Shown: positions 7,854 to 16,727, counted from the stretch's first letter. The stretch is DNA of 64,000 bases from Kosakonia radicincitans DSM 16656 (GCF_000280495.2 NZ_CP018016.1:4588001-4652000), one strand, 5' to 3'. Translations and numbers: made by a program. Notes: generated by a model not told the origin, from the sequence alone.

Positions 7854-9224
7854 ATGAAGGCAAAAGCGATATTATTCGCCTCTGTCCTGCTCGTGGGGTG
7901 CCAGGCGTCTAAGCACGACGGCACGGTCCAACAGCACGCACAGAGCCTTTCTGCAGCTGGTCAAGGGGAAGCAGGGAAGTTTACTAGTCAGGCGCGGTGG
8001 ATGGACGATGGAACATTCGCCGCCCAGGATAACAGTGACTTGTGGACCTCCATTAGCGACGAGCTAAAGATGGGAATTCCGGAAAATGCCCGGATTCGCG
8101 AACAGAAACTGAAGTATTTAAGCAATAAGAGCTATCTCCACGATGTAACTTTACGGGCAGAGCCGTATATGTACTGGATAGCAGGGCAAGTTAAAAAACG
8201 TAACATGCCCATGGAACTGGTACTACTACCCATAGTGGAGAGCGCTTTTAACCCACACGCGACGTCTGGCGCCAATGCCGCAGGCATTTGGCAGATCATT
8301 CCGAGCACTGGGCGAAATTATGGTTTAAAACAGACACGCAATTACGATGCGCGTCGTGACATTGTGGCGTCTACAACAGCCGCACTCGACATGATGCAGC
8401 GTCTGAATCGTATGTTCGACGGCGACTGGTTACTGACCGTAGCCGCCTACAACAGCGGTGAAGGGCGTGTACTGAAGGCGATAAAAGCGAACAAAGCGCG
8501 TGGTAAATCCACTGATTTTTGGTCGCTCTCACTGCCGCAGGAAACCAAAATTTACGTGCCGAAAATGCTGGCATTGAGCGATATTCTCAAGAACAGCAAG
8601 CGTTATGGCGTTAATTTGCCAACGCCGGACGAAAGTCGCGCCCTGGCGCGAGTCAGATTGAGCAGCCCGGTTGAAGTTGCTCAGTTGGCGGAAATGGCTG
8701 GCATCTCGGTAAACAAGCTGAAAACGTTTAACGCAGGCGTTAAAGGTTCAACGCTCGGTTCCGTTGGGCCGCAGTACGTGATGGTACCGAAGAAACACGC
8801 CGATCAACTGCGTGAATCTCTGGCCTCCGGCGAAATCGCCGCTGTACAGCCAACCCTGGTGGCGGATAACACCCCGCTGACCAGTCGTAGCTACAAAGTT
8901 CGTTCAGGCGACACGCTTTCAGCGATTGCCTCACGCCTCGGCGTGACCACGAAGGATCTCCAGCAGTGGAATAATCTTCGCGGCGCAAACCTGAAAATCG
9001 GTCAGAACCTGACGGTTGGCGCAGGCAGCAGTGCGCAGCGTCTTGCCCGCAATAGCGACAGCATTACGTATCGCGTGCGCAAAGGTGATTCGCTATCGAG
9101 TATCGCAAAACGTCACGGCGTTAACATCCAGGATGTGATGCGCTGGAACAACGATACGGATAATTTGCAGCCAGGCGATCAATTGACGCTCTTTGTGAAA
9201 AACAGCGCCACGCCGGATTCCTGA
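7854..9224 (+). CDS. mltD: Membrane-bound lytic murein transglycosylase D
   Basis: The 456-residue product is an outer-membrane lipoprotein: the signal peptide ends in the lipobox LVGC with Cys16. The Slt-type lysozyme-like domain follows, with the catalytic glutamate in VESAFNPHATS (E129) and the AAGIWQIIPSTG and VAAYNSGEGRV motifs. Two LysM peptidoglycan-binding repeats close the protein (about residues 346-390 and 405-449). It cleaves the MurNAc-GlcNAc bond to give 1,6-anhydro ends during wall remodelling. E. coli MltD is about the same length (452). Confidence 0.96.
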   Translation: MKAKAILFASVLLVGCQASKHDGTVQQHAQSLSAAGQGEAGKFTSQARWMDDGTFAAQDNSDLWTSISDELKMGIPENARIREQKLKYLSNKSYLHDVTLRAEPYMYWIAGQVKKRNMPMELVLLPIVESAFNPHATSGANAAGIWQIIPSTGRNYGLKQTRNYDARRDIVASTTAALDMMQRLNRMFDGDWLLTVAAYNSGEGRVLKAIKANKARGKSTDFWSLSLPQETKIYVPKMLALSDILKNSKRYGVNLPTPDESRALARVRLSSPVEVAQLAEMAGISVNKLKTFNAGVKGSTLGSVGPQYVMVPKKHADQLRESLASGEIAAVQPTLVADNTPLTSRSYKVRSGDTLSAIASRLGVTTKDLQQWNNLRGANLKIGQNLTVGAGSSAQRLARNSDSITYRVRKGDSLSSIAKRHGVNIQDVMRWNNDTDNLQPGDQLTLFVKNSATPDS

Positions 9225-9284
9225 TTTAAGCCCATTAAAAAAGCACCGTTCCCCGCGGTGCTTTTTTTTGCCTTTTTCGCGGTG
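9225..9284. terminator. Bidirectional terminator between mltD and yafD
   Basis: AAGCACCG (9241-9248) and CGGTGCTT (9256-9263) form an 8-bp stem, with T8 after it on plus (9262-9269) and an A-run before it that serves the minus strand. It ends both convergent genes. In E. coli yafE lies in this interval; only 60 bp remain here. Confidence 0.88.
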
Positions 9285-10085
9285 TCACTTCCCGGCTTTG
9301 CCAGGACTAAACTCCACCAGCAGTGGGTTATGATCCGACGCGCGGGTCACCAGGACTGAAGCTTCCTCCACGTTTAACCCGCGATAAAAGATAAAATCGA
9401 GCGGTCGACCAAAGGCACGCCGGCGATTGTCGTCGGTAAAGCGCACCTGCCGCAGAGACATATCCCGGGTGAAGCGGTACAGAGCATTCATGCGTGGACG
9501 GCTCCAGGCATTAAAATCGCCAGCCATGATCACCGGCCCGTTATGGCGCAATATCTGATCGCCAATCGGCAGTAATTGCTTGCTGTAAACGTCCACGCCA
9601 AGACTGAAATTCACTGCATGCACATTCACGACCATCAGATTGCGTAAATCAGGCAACGGATAAACCGTTACTAATGCCGATTTTGCCAGCCGCAAGATCG
9701 GCTCACGTTCACGTAACGGACAGCAATAAACCGGATGCGCCGAGGAAAGTGTCATTACTCCCGAGGGGTGCTGCGGTAAAACAAAGGCGGGAACCTGGTC
9801 AGCAGCAAGATAGTTAGTGGTCGCAAACCGGACCAGTTCCGGCGTGGTTTGCGCTTCCTGCAGTAAAACCAGATGCGCATCTTTACCAAAATTTTGCAGT
9901 ACCGACAGCCACTCCGCGCGCTGCTGCTTGAAAATATTCCACACCAGAACGCGAATTTTTTCGTCGCTGCTTAGCGGAACGCCTGCGGGCAGCGCCTTGC
10001 CAATACTCGCGAAAGACCCCGGCGGTAAGATTCGCTCCGCGGGTTGTCCGGCAACATATCGCATGGCATAGGTATTTTTTGGCAC
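9285..10085 (-). CDS. yafD: Endonuclease/exonuclease/phosphatase family protein YafD
   Basis: Taking GTG at 10085 gives 266 residues, the E. coli YafD length, with the N-terminus aligned to that protein ([16 protein letters not shown]). An upstream ATG at 10133 would add 16 residues without family support. The Shine-Dalgarno-like GAGG is 13 nt from the GTG, so the start is not fully certain. EEP-fold motifs are [28 protein letters not shown] and the terminal RASDHNPLL, which hold the metal-binding and catalytic Asp/His. The substrate is unknown. Confidence 0.85.
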   Translation of the reverse strand: MPKNTYAMRYVAGQPAERILPPGSFASIGKALPAGVPLSSDEKIRVLVWNIFKQQRAEWLSVLQNFGKDAHLVLLQEAQTTPELVRFATTNYLAADQVPAFVLPQHPSGVMTLSSAHPVYCCPLREREPILRLAKSALVTVYPLPDLRNLMVVNVHAVNFSLGVDVYSKQLLPIGDQILRHNGPVIMAGDFNAWSRPRMNALYRFTRDMSLRQVRFTDDNRRRAFGRPLDFIFYRGLNVEEASVLVTRASDHNPLLVEFSPGKAGK

Positions 10086-10208
10086 TTTCGGCTTCAAACC
10101 TCTTTGATGTCCGCCCCAACATCGGGTGGTCATTCAGTTATAGGGATTTTAACACCGAGTTTCAACGTTCAATCACCAGAAAAACACCCTGTGCTGGTGA
10201 GTAAGTAC

Positions 10209-10224
10209 TTAGTGACGTCACTAA
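10209..10224. promoter_or_regulatory. 16-bp perfect palindrome upstream of yafC
   Basis: TTAGTGACGTCACTAA is a perfect dyad in the 228-bp divergent yafD/yafC intergenic region, 90 bp before the yafC start. This position suits an operator, possibly for YafC itself. Its half-site AGTGAC recurs in the dkgB/hxlR intergenic region. Confidence 0.5.
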
Positions 10225-10313
10225 TGAATAGCCGTCGTGGCACCCTCTCTGACAACATGGTTAAATAACTTATGGATGAAAAATATCGTTGAAATGTTGC
10301 TACAGAGGCAATA

Positions 10314-11213
10314 ATGAAAACCACTTCAGAAGAACTCGCGATTTTTGTTGCCGTTGTTGAAAGCGGCAGCTTCAGCCGGGCAGCGGAACGCCTGGGACAA
10401 GCCAATTCGGCCATCAGCCGCGCTGTGAAGAAGCTGGAAAATAAGCTTGGGGTTAATTTGCTTAATCGCACCACGCGCCAGCTCAGCCTGACCGAAGAAG
10501 GCGAGCGCTACTTTCGGCGCGTACAAAGCGTCTTGCAGGAGATGGCGGCAGCAGAAACCGAGATCATGGAGACCAACTCCACGCCCAGCGGTACGTTACG
10601 CATCGACGCCGCAACCCCTGTGGTGCTGCATTTTTTGATGCCGTTGATAAAACCGTTTCGCGAGCGCTATCCGGAAATTAAACTGTCACTGGTCTCCAGT
10701 GAAACCTTTATCAACCTGATCGAACGTAAAGTGGATGTTGCGATCCGCGTAGGTAAACTGACCGATTCCAGCCTGCGCGCCCGTCCGCTGTTTAAAAGCT
10801 ATCGCAAAATTATCGCTTCGCCGGAATATATTGCTCGCTACGGAAAACCGGAAACAGTGGAAGAGTTAAGCAACCACGTCTGCCTTGGTTTTACCGAACC
10901 GGTTTCGCTTAACGTCTGGCCCATTGCTGCTGCCGATGGACAACTGTATGAAGTGACACCAGATATTGCGTCGAACAGCGGTGAAACGCTGAAACATCTG
11001 TGCCTGAGCGGAAATGGCATTGCCAGCCTGTCGGACTATATGATCGACAAAGAACTGGCGAGTGGGGAACTGGTTGATTTGCTGGCGGATAAGCGTCTGC
11101 CGGTGGAAATGCCTTTCAGCGCCGTTTACTACAGCGACCGGGCAGTGAGCACCCGCATCCGCGCTTTTATTGATTTTGTCAGCGAGCATTTACCGCCGAC
11201 AGTAGAGAAATAA
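10314..11213 (+). CDS. yafC: LysR-family transcriptional regulator YafC
   Basis: The 299-residue protein has an N-terminal winged HTH (residues 1-60: [32 protein letters not shown]) and a substrate-binding domain with the family's [17 protein letters not shown] and DVAIRVG signatures. This is the layout of E. coli YafC (about 304 residues). The effector and targets are unknown. GAGG lies 8 nt before the ATG. It is convergent with dkgB across a shared terminator and divergent from yafD. Confidence 0.9.
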   Translation: MKTTSEELAIFVAVVESGSFSRAAERLGQANSAISRAVKKLENKLGVNLLNRTTRQLSLTEEGERYFRRVQSVLQEMAAAETEIMETNSTPSGTLRIDAATPVVLHFLMPLIKPFRERYPEIKLSLVSSETFINLIERKVDVAIRVGKLTDSSLRARPLFKSYRKIIASPEYIARYGKPETVEELSNHVCLGFTEPVSLNVWPIAAADGQLYEVTPDIASNSGETLKHLCLSGNGIASLSDYMIDKELASGELVDLLADKRLPVEMPFSAVYYSDRAVSTRIRAFIDFVSEHLPPTVEK

Positions 11214-11214
11214 C

Positions 11215-11236
11215 AACGGGAGCGCAGGCTCCCGTT
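11215..11236. terminator. Bidirectional terminator between yafC and dkgB
   Basis: AACGGGAGC (11215-11223) pairs with GCTCCCGTT (11228-11236) around a 4-nt GCAG loop. It lies between the two convergent stop codons. Confidence 0.75.
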
Positions 11237-11246
11237 ATTCCATCGC

Positions 11247-12050
11247 TTAATCCCAGTTTGGCGCAAGCCCTTCCGGGCTGACCAGGCGGTCATTGCAATC
11301 CAACCCGGCAATTGCCGCTTTATCTGCTGCATCCAGTTTAAGTGTCTGCGACTGTAGGTTGCTGGCAAGGTTTTCACGCTTAGTGGAAGACGGGATCACC
11401 GCATAACCTTCACCCATCGCCCAGGCCAGGATAACCTGTGCCGGCGTAGCGTTATGTTTCTGCGCGATGCGGCCAATCACTTCATCTTTCAGCGCCTTAC
11501 CATAAGCCAGTGTCATGTAAGAGGTGATGTGAATACCGTGCTGTTTCGCCCAGTCGACCACTTTGCGGTTTTGCAGATACGGCGAGAGTTCAATCTGGTT
11601 GGTCGCGATATTCTCTGCTCCCACCGCCGCAATCGCTTCTTCCATCAATGGGATGGTGAAGTTAGATACGCCAATCTGACGAGTCAGGCCCTGCGCTTTT
11701 GCCTTCATCAACTCCTGCATAGAGACTGCAACCGGTACTTCTGCCCCAGGAGATGGCCAGTGGATCAGCGTCAGATCAACATAATCGGTGCCCAGTTTCT
11801 TCAGGCTCTCTTTCAGGCTTGGGATCAGCTTTGCCTCACCCAGATTTTCCGTCCAGATCTTGGTGGTGATAAACAGTTCTTCACGTGCCACACCGCTTTC
11901 AGCAAGTGCTTTACCAATCGCTTCCTCATTACCGTAAATCTGTGCGGTATCAATCACGCGATAACCCAGTTCAAGGGCATTTTTTACCGAAGCGATCACC
12001 GCTTCATCCGTTAAACGGAAGGTACCCAGACCAAATGCAGGGATAGACAT
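11247..12050 (-). CDS. dkgB: 2,5-diketo-D-gluconate reductase B / methylglyoxal reductase (aldo-keto reductase)
   Basis: ATG at 12050 (GAGGA 7 nt upstream) gives 267 residues, the E. coli DkgB length; the frame's upstream extension to 12155 is rejected. The (beta/alpha)8 aldo-keto reductase features are present: GLGTFRL at the N-terminus, catalytic Tyr39 in DTAQIYGNE, Lys in TTKIW, His in LIHWPSP, and the NADPH-binding [14 protein letters not shown]. It reduces 2,5-diketogluconate and methylglyoxal-type aldehydes, so it shares a theme with gloB nearby. It is divergent from the hxlR-like gene. Confidence 0.94.
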   Translation of the reverse strand: MSIPAFGLGTFRLTDEAVIASVKNALELGYRVIDTAQIYGNEEAIGKALAESGVAREELFITTKIWTENLGEAKLIPSLKESLKKLGTDYVDLTLIHWPSPGAEVPVAVSMQELMKAKAQGLTRQIGVSNFTIPLMEEAIAAVGAENIATNQIELSPYLQNRKVVDWAKQHGIHITSYMTLAYGKALKDEVIGRIAQKHNATPAQVILAWAMGEGYAVIPSSTKRENLASNLQSQTLKLDAADKAAIAGLDCNDRLVSPEGLAPNWD

Positions 12051-12180
12051 AAAAATTCCTCTTTCGTCGCTTACTAAGTCAGTGCGCAGATTATTACCAG
12101 GCGCCGGATAAGGAAAAAGAGCATAAAAAGCAGAGGATTTTTGCCTGAGAAGCAATAGTTCAGCGGGAACATGCGCACCG

Positions 12181-12205
12181 AGTGACTTGCATTTTGATAG
12201 TCACT
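12181..12205. promoter_or_regulatory. Operator-like inverted repeat between dkgB and the HxlR gene
   Basis: AGTGAC (12181-12186) and GTCACT (12200-12205) form a dyad with a 13-bp spacer in the 200-bp divergent intergenic region, 46 bp before the HxlR start codon. A further GTCAC follows at 12208-12212. Autoregulation by the divergent HxlR protein is the simplest reading; this is inference. Confidence 0.5.
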
Positions 12206-12250
12206 ATGTCACCGTGAGCACAATGACACAGCAAATTTCCAGGCCAGATA

Positions 12251-12805
12251 ATGAAAAATGAACCGCTTTGCACTGCTCCCTGCCCCATCGCCCGCAGCCT
12301 GGGACGTATTGGTGATAGCTGGAGCATGATAATCCTGCGCGACGCGTTTGCCGGTTTCACGCGCTTTGATGAGTTCCAGAAAAGCACCAACATTGCTCCG
12401 AATATTCTCTCTCGCCGTCTGAAAGAACTGGTGGATGACGGATTACTGGAAAAGGTGAGCTATAGCAGCACGCCACCTCGTTACGAATACCATTTGACGC
12501 AGCTCGGGCGCGACTTCCGCCCGGTGATCCTTGCGCTGGCTGAATGGGGAAATCGCCACTTCTCCCCGGAAGGCGCACAAATTCAGTTGGTTGAACGAGA
12601 AACACAGCGCCCGGTCCAGGCAATCCTGGTAGATAAAGAGACCGGTGAGCCAATCACACCGGAGAAATACACCCTGGTTCCAGGCCCTGCGGCATCGCCG
12701 ATGATCCACTACCGCCATGACTATCTGCAACGAAAACGGGCAGGCGATAACACGCAGAAATTCGTACCGCAACACTATGCGAGCCGCGATCATGACGCTG
12801 AATAA
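12251..12805 (+). CDS. HxlR-family transcriptional regulator
   Basis: The 184-residue protein carries a typical HxlR winged-helix domain (about residues 7-105): CPIARSLGRIGDSWSMIILR, then TRFDEFQKS, NILSRRLKEL and PPRYEYHLTQLG. Such proteins sense reactive or electrophilic compounds and usually control the adjacent gene. There is an unusual 75-residue C-terminal extension (ILVDKETGEPITPE region) beyond the usual HxlR length. The gene is first in an operon with an HlyD/EmrB-type exporter and a ketoacyl synthase, whose first member overlaps it by 14 nt. It is absent from the E. coli K-12 order. The RBS is weak. Confidence 0.88.
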   Translation: MKNEPLCTAPCPIARSLGRIGDSWSMIILRDAFAGFTRFDEFQKSTNIAPNILSRRLKELVDDGLLEKVSYSSTPPRYEYHLTQLGRDFRPVILALAEWGNRHFSPEGAQIQLVERETQRPVQAILVDKETGEPITPEKYTLVPGPAASPMIHYRHDYLQRKRAGDNTQKFVPQHYASRDHDAE

Positions 12806-13835
12806 AAAGAAAAAAACGCTGGTGCTGATAGCGCTGATGGCTGGATTGTTGGCGGGTGCAAGTTACGGCGTTTACTGGTGGCAAAGCGGGCGTTTTATTC
12901 AGTCGACTGATGATGCTTATGTCGGCGGCGATATCAGCGCCATTTCCAGTAAAGTTTCCGGCTATATCCAGCAGATCGCGGTACAGGACAATATGTCAGT
13001 GAAGCGAGGCGATCTGTTAATCCGTCTTGATGATCGCGACTACCAGGCCGCCGTTGAACAAGCCATCGGTGAGGTTGCCGCCCAGCAGGCCGCTCTTGCC
13101 GACATTGACGCCACCCGACAATTGCAACTGGCTACCATTGAAGGTTCGGCAGCTTCTCTGACGGCAGCCAGAGCCGTTACGGAAAAGTCCGCAAACGACA
13201 ATCGCCGCTATAACGCGCTGGTGATGTCCAGTGCCGTTTCCGCCCAGGTGAGGGAAAATGCCTCTGCGGATTATCGTCGCGCCCGTGCAGAAGAGAGCAA
13301 AGCGCAGGCGGATACGACGGTCGCCGAACGCCAGTTATTAGTGCTGAATGCCAAAGAAAAACAGACGCAAGCCGCGCTGGTACAAGCACAAGCCAGCCTT
13401 GCAATGGCGCGATTAAATCTCAGTTATACCGAAATTCGGGCACCGTTTGATGGCGTGATCGGTAACCGTCGTGCGTGGTCCGGCTCCTTCGTCAACAGCG
13501 GAACGCAATTGCTTTCGCTGGTTCCCGCTGACGGTTTATGGATTGATGCAAATTTTAAAGAGAGCCAGTTAGCGCATATGCGTCCAGGGCAAAGCGCCAC
13601 GATCGTAGCCGATGTTTTGCCGGGTCATACTTTCCATGGCCATGTTGCCAGCGTTTCACCGGCAACCGGCTCGCGGTTTAGCATTCTCCCGGCAGAAAAT
13701 GCTACCGGAAATTTCACCAAAATCGTTCAGCGCGTCCCCGTACGTATCGCGCTGGAAGGTGATGCGGCAAAACTTGATGTATTGCGTCCGGGGCTTTCTG
13801 TCGTCGTCACTGTTGATGAAAAGAGCTCGCGATGA
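12792..13835 (+). CDS. HlyD/EmrA-type periplasmic adaptor (membrane fusion protein)
   Basis: ATG at 12792, inside the end of the HxlR gene, gives 347 residues. There is an N-terminal transmembrane anchor (about residues 9-28), a first half-lipoyl region STDDAYVGGDISAISSKVSG, an alpha-helical hairpin rich in Ala/Gln/Glu (about 85-205), the second half-lipoyl NLSYTEIRAPFDGVIG, and a beta-barrel region ending VVVTVDEKSSR. This is the EmrA architecture: it bridges an inner-membrane exporter to an outer-membrane channel. ATGA overlap with the next gene indicates a coupled pair. No TolC-like gene is nearby, so the housekeeping TolC is the likely partner. Confidence 0.92.
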   Translation: MTLNKKKKTLVLIALMAGLLAGASYGVYWWQSGRFIQSTDDAYVGGDISAISSKVSGYIQQIAVQDNMSVKRGDLLIRLDDRDYQAAVEQAIGEVAAQQAALADIDATRQLQLATIEGSAASLTAARAVTEKSANDNRRYNALVMSSAVSAQVRENASADYRRARAEESKAQADTTVAERQLLVLNAKEKQTQAALVQAQASLAMARLNLSYTEIRAPFDGVIGNRRAWSGSFVNSGTQLLSLVPADGLWIDANFKESQLAHMRPGQSATIVADVLPGHTFHGHVASVSPATGSRFSILPAENATGNFTKIVQRVPVRIALEGDAAKLDVLRPGLSVVVTVDEKSSR

Positions 13836-15394
13836 GCAGCACTGGCGCAGTACCGCTGCCACAAGGCGTTTCAGTGCCGGTCAGTCAGAAAGTGTTTGCC
13901 TTCGCCACCATGTGCGTGGGCATGTTCATTGCGCTTATTGATATTCAGATTGTTTCAGCTTCATTGCGGGACATTGGCGGCGGGCTTTCTGCTGGTGACG
14001 ATGAAACGGTGTGGGTGCAGACCAGTTACCTAATCGCAGAAATCATCATTATTCCTCTCTCCGGCTGGCTGGCGCGGGTTATGTCAACACGCTGGCTGTT
14101 TGCCGCTTCTGCGGCCGGTTTCACCGTGATGAGCCTGCTGTGCGGCTGGGCATGGAATATTCAAAGCATGATCGCTTTCCGCGCCTTGCAAGGCCTGGCG
14201 GGTGGTTCAATGATCCCACTGGTTTTCACGACAGCGTTTGCTTTTTTCCAGGGAAAACAACGTGTCATCGCAGCGGCAACGATCGGCGGCCTGGCATCGC
14301 TGGCACCGACTCTTGGCCCAACGGTCGGTGGGTGGATAACCGAAAATTTTAACTGGCACTGGCTTTTTTTTATCAACATTCTGCCCGGAATTTACATCAC
14401 CATTGCGGTTCCGCTGTTAGTAAAAATCGATACGCCTGACCCTTCGCTTCTGCGCGGAGCTGATTACCTGAGCATTATTCTACTCGCCGTTTCACTGGGT
14501 TGCCTGGAGTACACACTCGAGGAAGGGCCACGCTGGGGTTGGTTTGATGATACAACGCTGGCGACTACCGGCTGGATAGCGTTGCTGTGCGGTATTGCTT
14601 TTATTGTGCGTACCCTCCGTCATGCGCAACCGGTGATGGATCTTCGGGCTTTGCAGGACAGAACCTTTACGCTGGGCTGCTATTTCTCGTTTATGGCAGG
14701 AGTCGGCATCTTTGCTACGATCTACCTGACTCCGCTGTTTCTTGGGACGGTTCGCGGTTACAGCGCGCTGGAAATCGGTCTGGCGGTTTTTTCTACTGGT
14801 CTGTTCCAGGTGCTCTCGATACCGTTTTATGCCTGGCTGGCCAACCGTGTCGATTTACGCTGGCTGTTAATGGTGGGGTTGCTGGGTTTTGCGGTTTCGA
14901 TGTACAGCTTTATTCCTCTCACCCATGAATGGGGAGCGCAGGAACTGCTGTTGCCGCAGGCATTTCGCGGGCTGGCGCAGCAGTTTGCCGTCGCACCAAC
15001 GGTCACACTTACGTTGGGTAGTCTGCCGCCCACACGCCTGAAACTGGCATCCGGGCTGTTTAATTTGATGCGCAACCTCGGTGGCGCCATTGGTATCGCC
15101 CTGTGCGGTACAGTGATCAATGACCGAACCAATTTTCACTATAGCCGCCTTGCCGATCATCTCAATAACGCCAGCCTTCCAGTGACGGATTTCATTCAAA
15201 ACAGTACCAACCAGTTGATGAGCCAGGGAGTTTCGCCGGAAATAGCCAACAGTGCCGCCCTGAAAAACCTTTCGGCATTAGCGATGAGGGAGGCGCGGAC
15301 ACAGGCTTTCTCGGATGCATTCTGGTTAATTATGCTGGGTTTTTTGATTGCTGCGTTGCTTGTTCCATTTATGAAAAAGCCGCAGACACCATGA
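13832..15394 (+). CDS. EmrB/QacA-type MFS drug exporter (DHA2, 14 TM)
   Basis: The 520-residue protein begins with an ATGA overlap on the adaptor gene. Fourteen hydrophobic segments can be traced. The first helix carries IALIDIQIVSASLRDIGGGL, a DHA2 feature in which D and the small residues line the pore, and motif C-like GLASLAPTLGPTVGG follows at about residues 150-165. It should expel hydrophobic or anionic compounds using the proton gradient. The substrate is unknown. E. coli EmrB is a homologue, but this pair lies at a different locus and is followed by a fatty-acid-type synthase, so I do not give it that name. Confidence 0.92.
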   Translation: MSSTGAVPLPQGVSVPVSQKVFAFATMCVGMFIALIDIQIVSASLRDIGGGLSAGDDETVWVQTSYLIAEIIIIPLSGWLARVMSTRWLFAASAAGFTVMSLLCGWAWNIQSMIAFRALQGLAGGSMIPLVFTTAFAFFQGKQRVIAAATIGGLASLAPTLGPTVGGWITENFNWHWLFFINILPGIYITIAVPLLVKIDTPDPSLLRGADYLSIILLAVSLGCLEYTLEEGPRWGWFDDTTLATTGWIALLCGIAFIVRTLRHAQPVMDLRALQDRTFTLGCYFSFMAGVGIFATIYLTPLFLGTVRGYSALEIGLAVFSTGLFQVLSIPFYAWLANRVDLRWLLMVGLLGFAVSMYSFIPLTHEWGAQELLLPQAFRGLAQQFAVAPTVTLTLGSLPPTRLKLASGLFNLMRNLGGAIGIALCGTVINDRTNFHYSRLADHLNNASLPVTDFIQNSTNQLMSQGVSPEIANSAALKNLSALAMREARTQAFSDAFWLIMLGFLIAALLVPFMKKPQTP

Positions 15395-15413
15395 TAGTTC
15401 AGGAGAAAGAGTT

Positions 15414-16688
15414 ATGAGCGTTCCAACAAAACGCGTCGTCGTGACAGGAATGGGGATCGTCAGCCCGCTCGGCTGCGGAGTGTCACATGTCTGGCAAGCA
15501 TTATTGCAGGGAAAATCCGGGATCTCCCGTCTTGATGAGGAGATCGTTGAAGATATTGCCTGTAAAGTTGCGGGACAGGTTCCTTCCATTGAAGACGATC
15601 CGTTACATGGATTCGATCCCTCAGTAGCGATCCCATCGAAGGAACGGAAAAAAATGGATCGTTTTATCGAATTTGCGATGGTGGCTGCGCAGGAAGCGCT
15701 CTCTCAGGCAGGTTGGTTTCCAGAAGATCCAGCTGAAAGAGAGCGCACCGCAACAGTGATCGCTACCGGTATTGGCGGTTTCAATGAGATAGCTAATGCC
15801 GTACGCACTACTGATACTCGCGGGCCGCGCCGTCTTTCCCCCTTTACCATCCCTTCCTTTCTCGCCAACCTGGCTGCTGGTCACGTTTCTATTGCCCACG
15901 GTTTTCGAGGTCCGATTGGCGCGCCTGTTACTGCCTGCGCAGCAGGAGCTCAGGCAATTGGCGATGCAGCACGAATGATTCGCGCCGGTGAAGCGGATAT
16001 TGCACTGTGCGGTGGAAGCGAGGCCGCGATCCATCGGGTCAGTCTTGGCGGTTTTGCTGCAGCAAAAGCATTATCCAGCAATTTTAATGATCATCCCGAG
16101 GCGGCATCACGGCCTTTTGACCGCGATCGTGACGGTTTTGTGATGGGAGAAGGTGCAGGTCTCATCGTTATTGAATCGCTGGAGCACGCTCTGGCGCGGG
16201 GCGCTACGCCGCTGGCGGAATTGGTCGGATATGGTACCAGTGCCGATGCGCATCATCTTACTGCGGGGCCAGAAGATGGTAACGGCGCGCGTCGGGCGAT
16301 GGAGGCGGCGATTAAGCAGGCAGGTATTAGCTCAGCAGATATTCAGCATATTAATGCTCATGCCACATCAACACAGGTTGGAGATAAAGGAGAACTGGCC
16401 GCGATTAAGAGCGTGTTTGGAACACATCGGGTAGCCGTTACTTCAACGAAATCAGCGACCGGCCACTTGCTCGGAGCGGCGGGAGGAATTGAAGCCATCT
16501 TCACCATTCAGGCATTGCGTGAGCAGGTTGTTCCACCAACGTTGAATCTGCATCACCCGGATGCTGATGCCGAGGGGCTCCATCTGGTTGCGCTTACCAC
16601 GCAGCCTCAGCGCATGCACTATGCGTTATCGAATGGGTTTGGTTTTGGTGGCGTAAATGCCAGCTTACTGCTGAAACGCTGGGAATAA
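15414..16688 (+). CDS. Beta-ketoacyl-ACP synthase II-like protein (FabF family)
   Basis: The 424-residue protein is a full thiolase-fold ketosynthase. The Cys-His-His triad is intact: C175 in VTACAAGAQ, H316 in INAHATST and H351 in SATGHLLGAAGG, with K346 and the GFGFGGVNAS C-terminal loop. It would extend an acyl-ACP with malonyl-ACP. Housekeeping fabF normally lies with acpP, so this is probably a second copy. The gene starts 19 bp after the exporter with AGGAG 8 nt before ATG, and a terminator follows, so it belongs to the same transcript. A role in making, modifying or resisting an exported acyl compound is inference. Confidence 0.92.
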   Translation: MSVPTKRVVVTGMGIVSPLGCGVSHVWQALLQGKSGISRLDEEIVEDIACKVAGQVPSIEDDPLHGFDPSVAIPSKERKKMDRFIEFAMVAAQEALSQAGWFPEDPAERERTATVIATGIGGFNEIANAVRTTDTRGPRRLSPFTIPSFLANLAAGHVSIAHGFRGPIGAPVTACAAGAQAIGDAARMIRAGEADIALCGGSEAAIHRVSLGGFAAAKALSSNFNDHPEAASRPFDRDRDGFVMGEGAGLIVIESLEHALARGATPLAELVGYGTSADAHHLTAGPEDGNGARRAMEAAIKQAGISSADIQHINAHATSTQVGDKGELAAIKSVFGTHRVAVTSTKSATGHLLGAAGGIEAIFTIQALREQVVPPTLNLHHPDADAEGLHLVALTTQPQRMHYALSNGFGFGGVNASLLLKRWE

Positions 16689-16691
16689 CAT

Positions 16692-16713
16692 AAAGGGCGT
16701 GATTGCCCTTTTT
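16692..16713 (+). terminator. Terminator of the hxlR-hlyD-emrB-fabF operon
   Basis: AAAGGGC (16692-16698) and GCCCTTT (16705-16711) form a 7-bp stem with a 6-nt loop followed by T5. Confidence 0.82.
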
Positions 16714-16727
16714 ACGCGATCAACAGA

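Noticed and set aside
12792-15394. Calling the pump pair emrA/emrB
   Set aside because: The architecture fits, but the locus, the HxlR regulator and the fabF-like partner differ from E. coli mprA-emrAB, so orthology is not supported.
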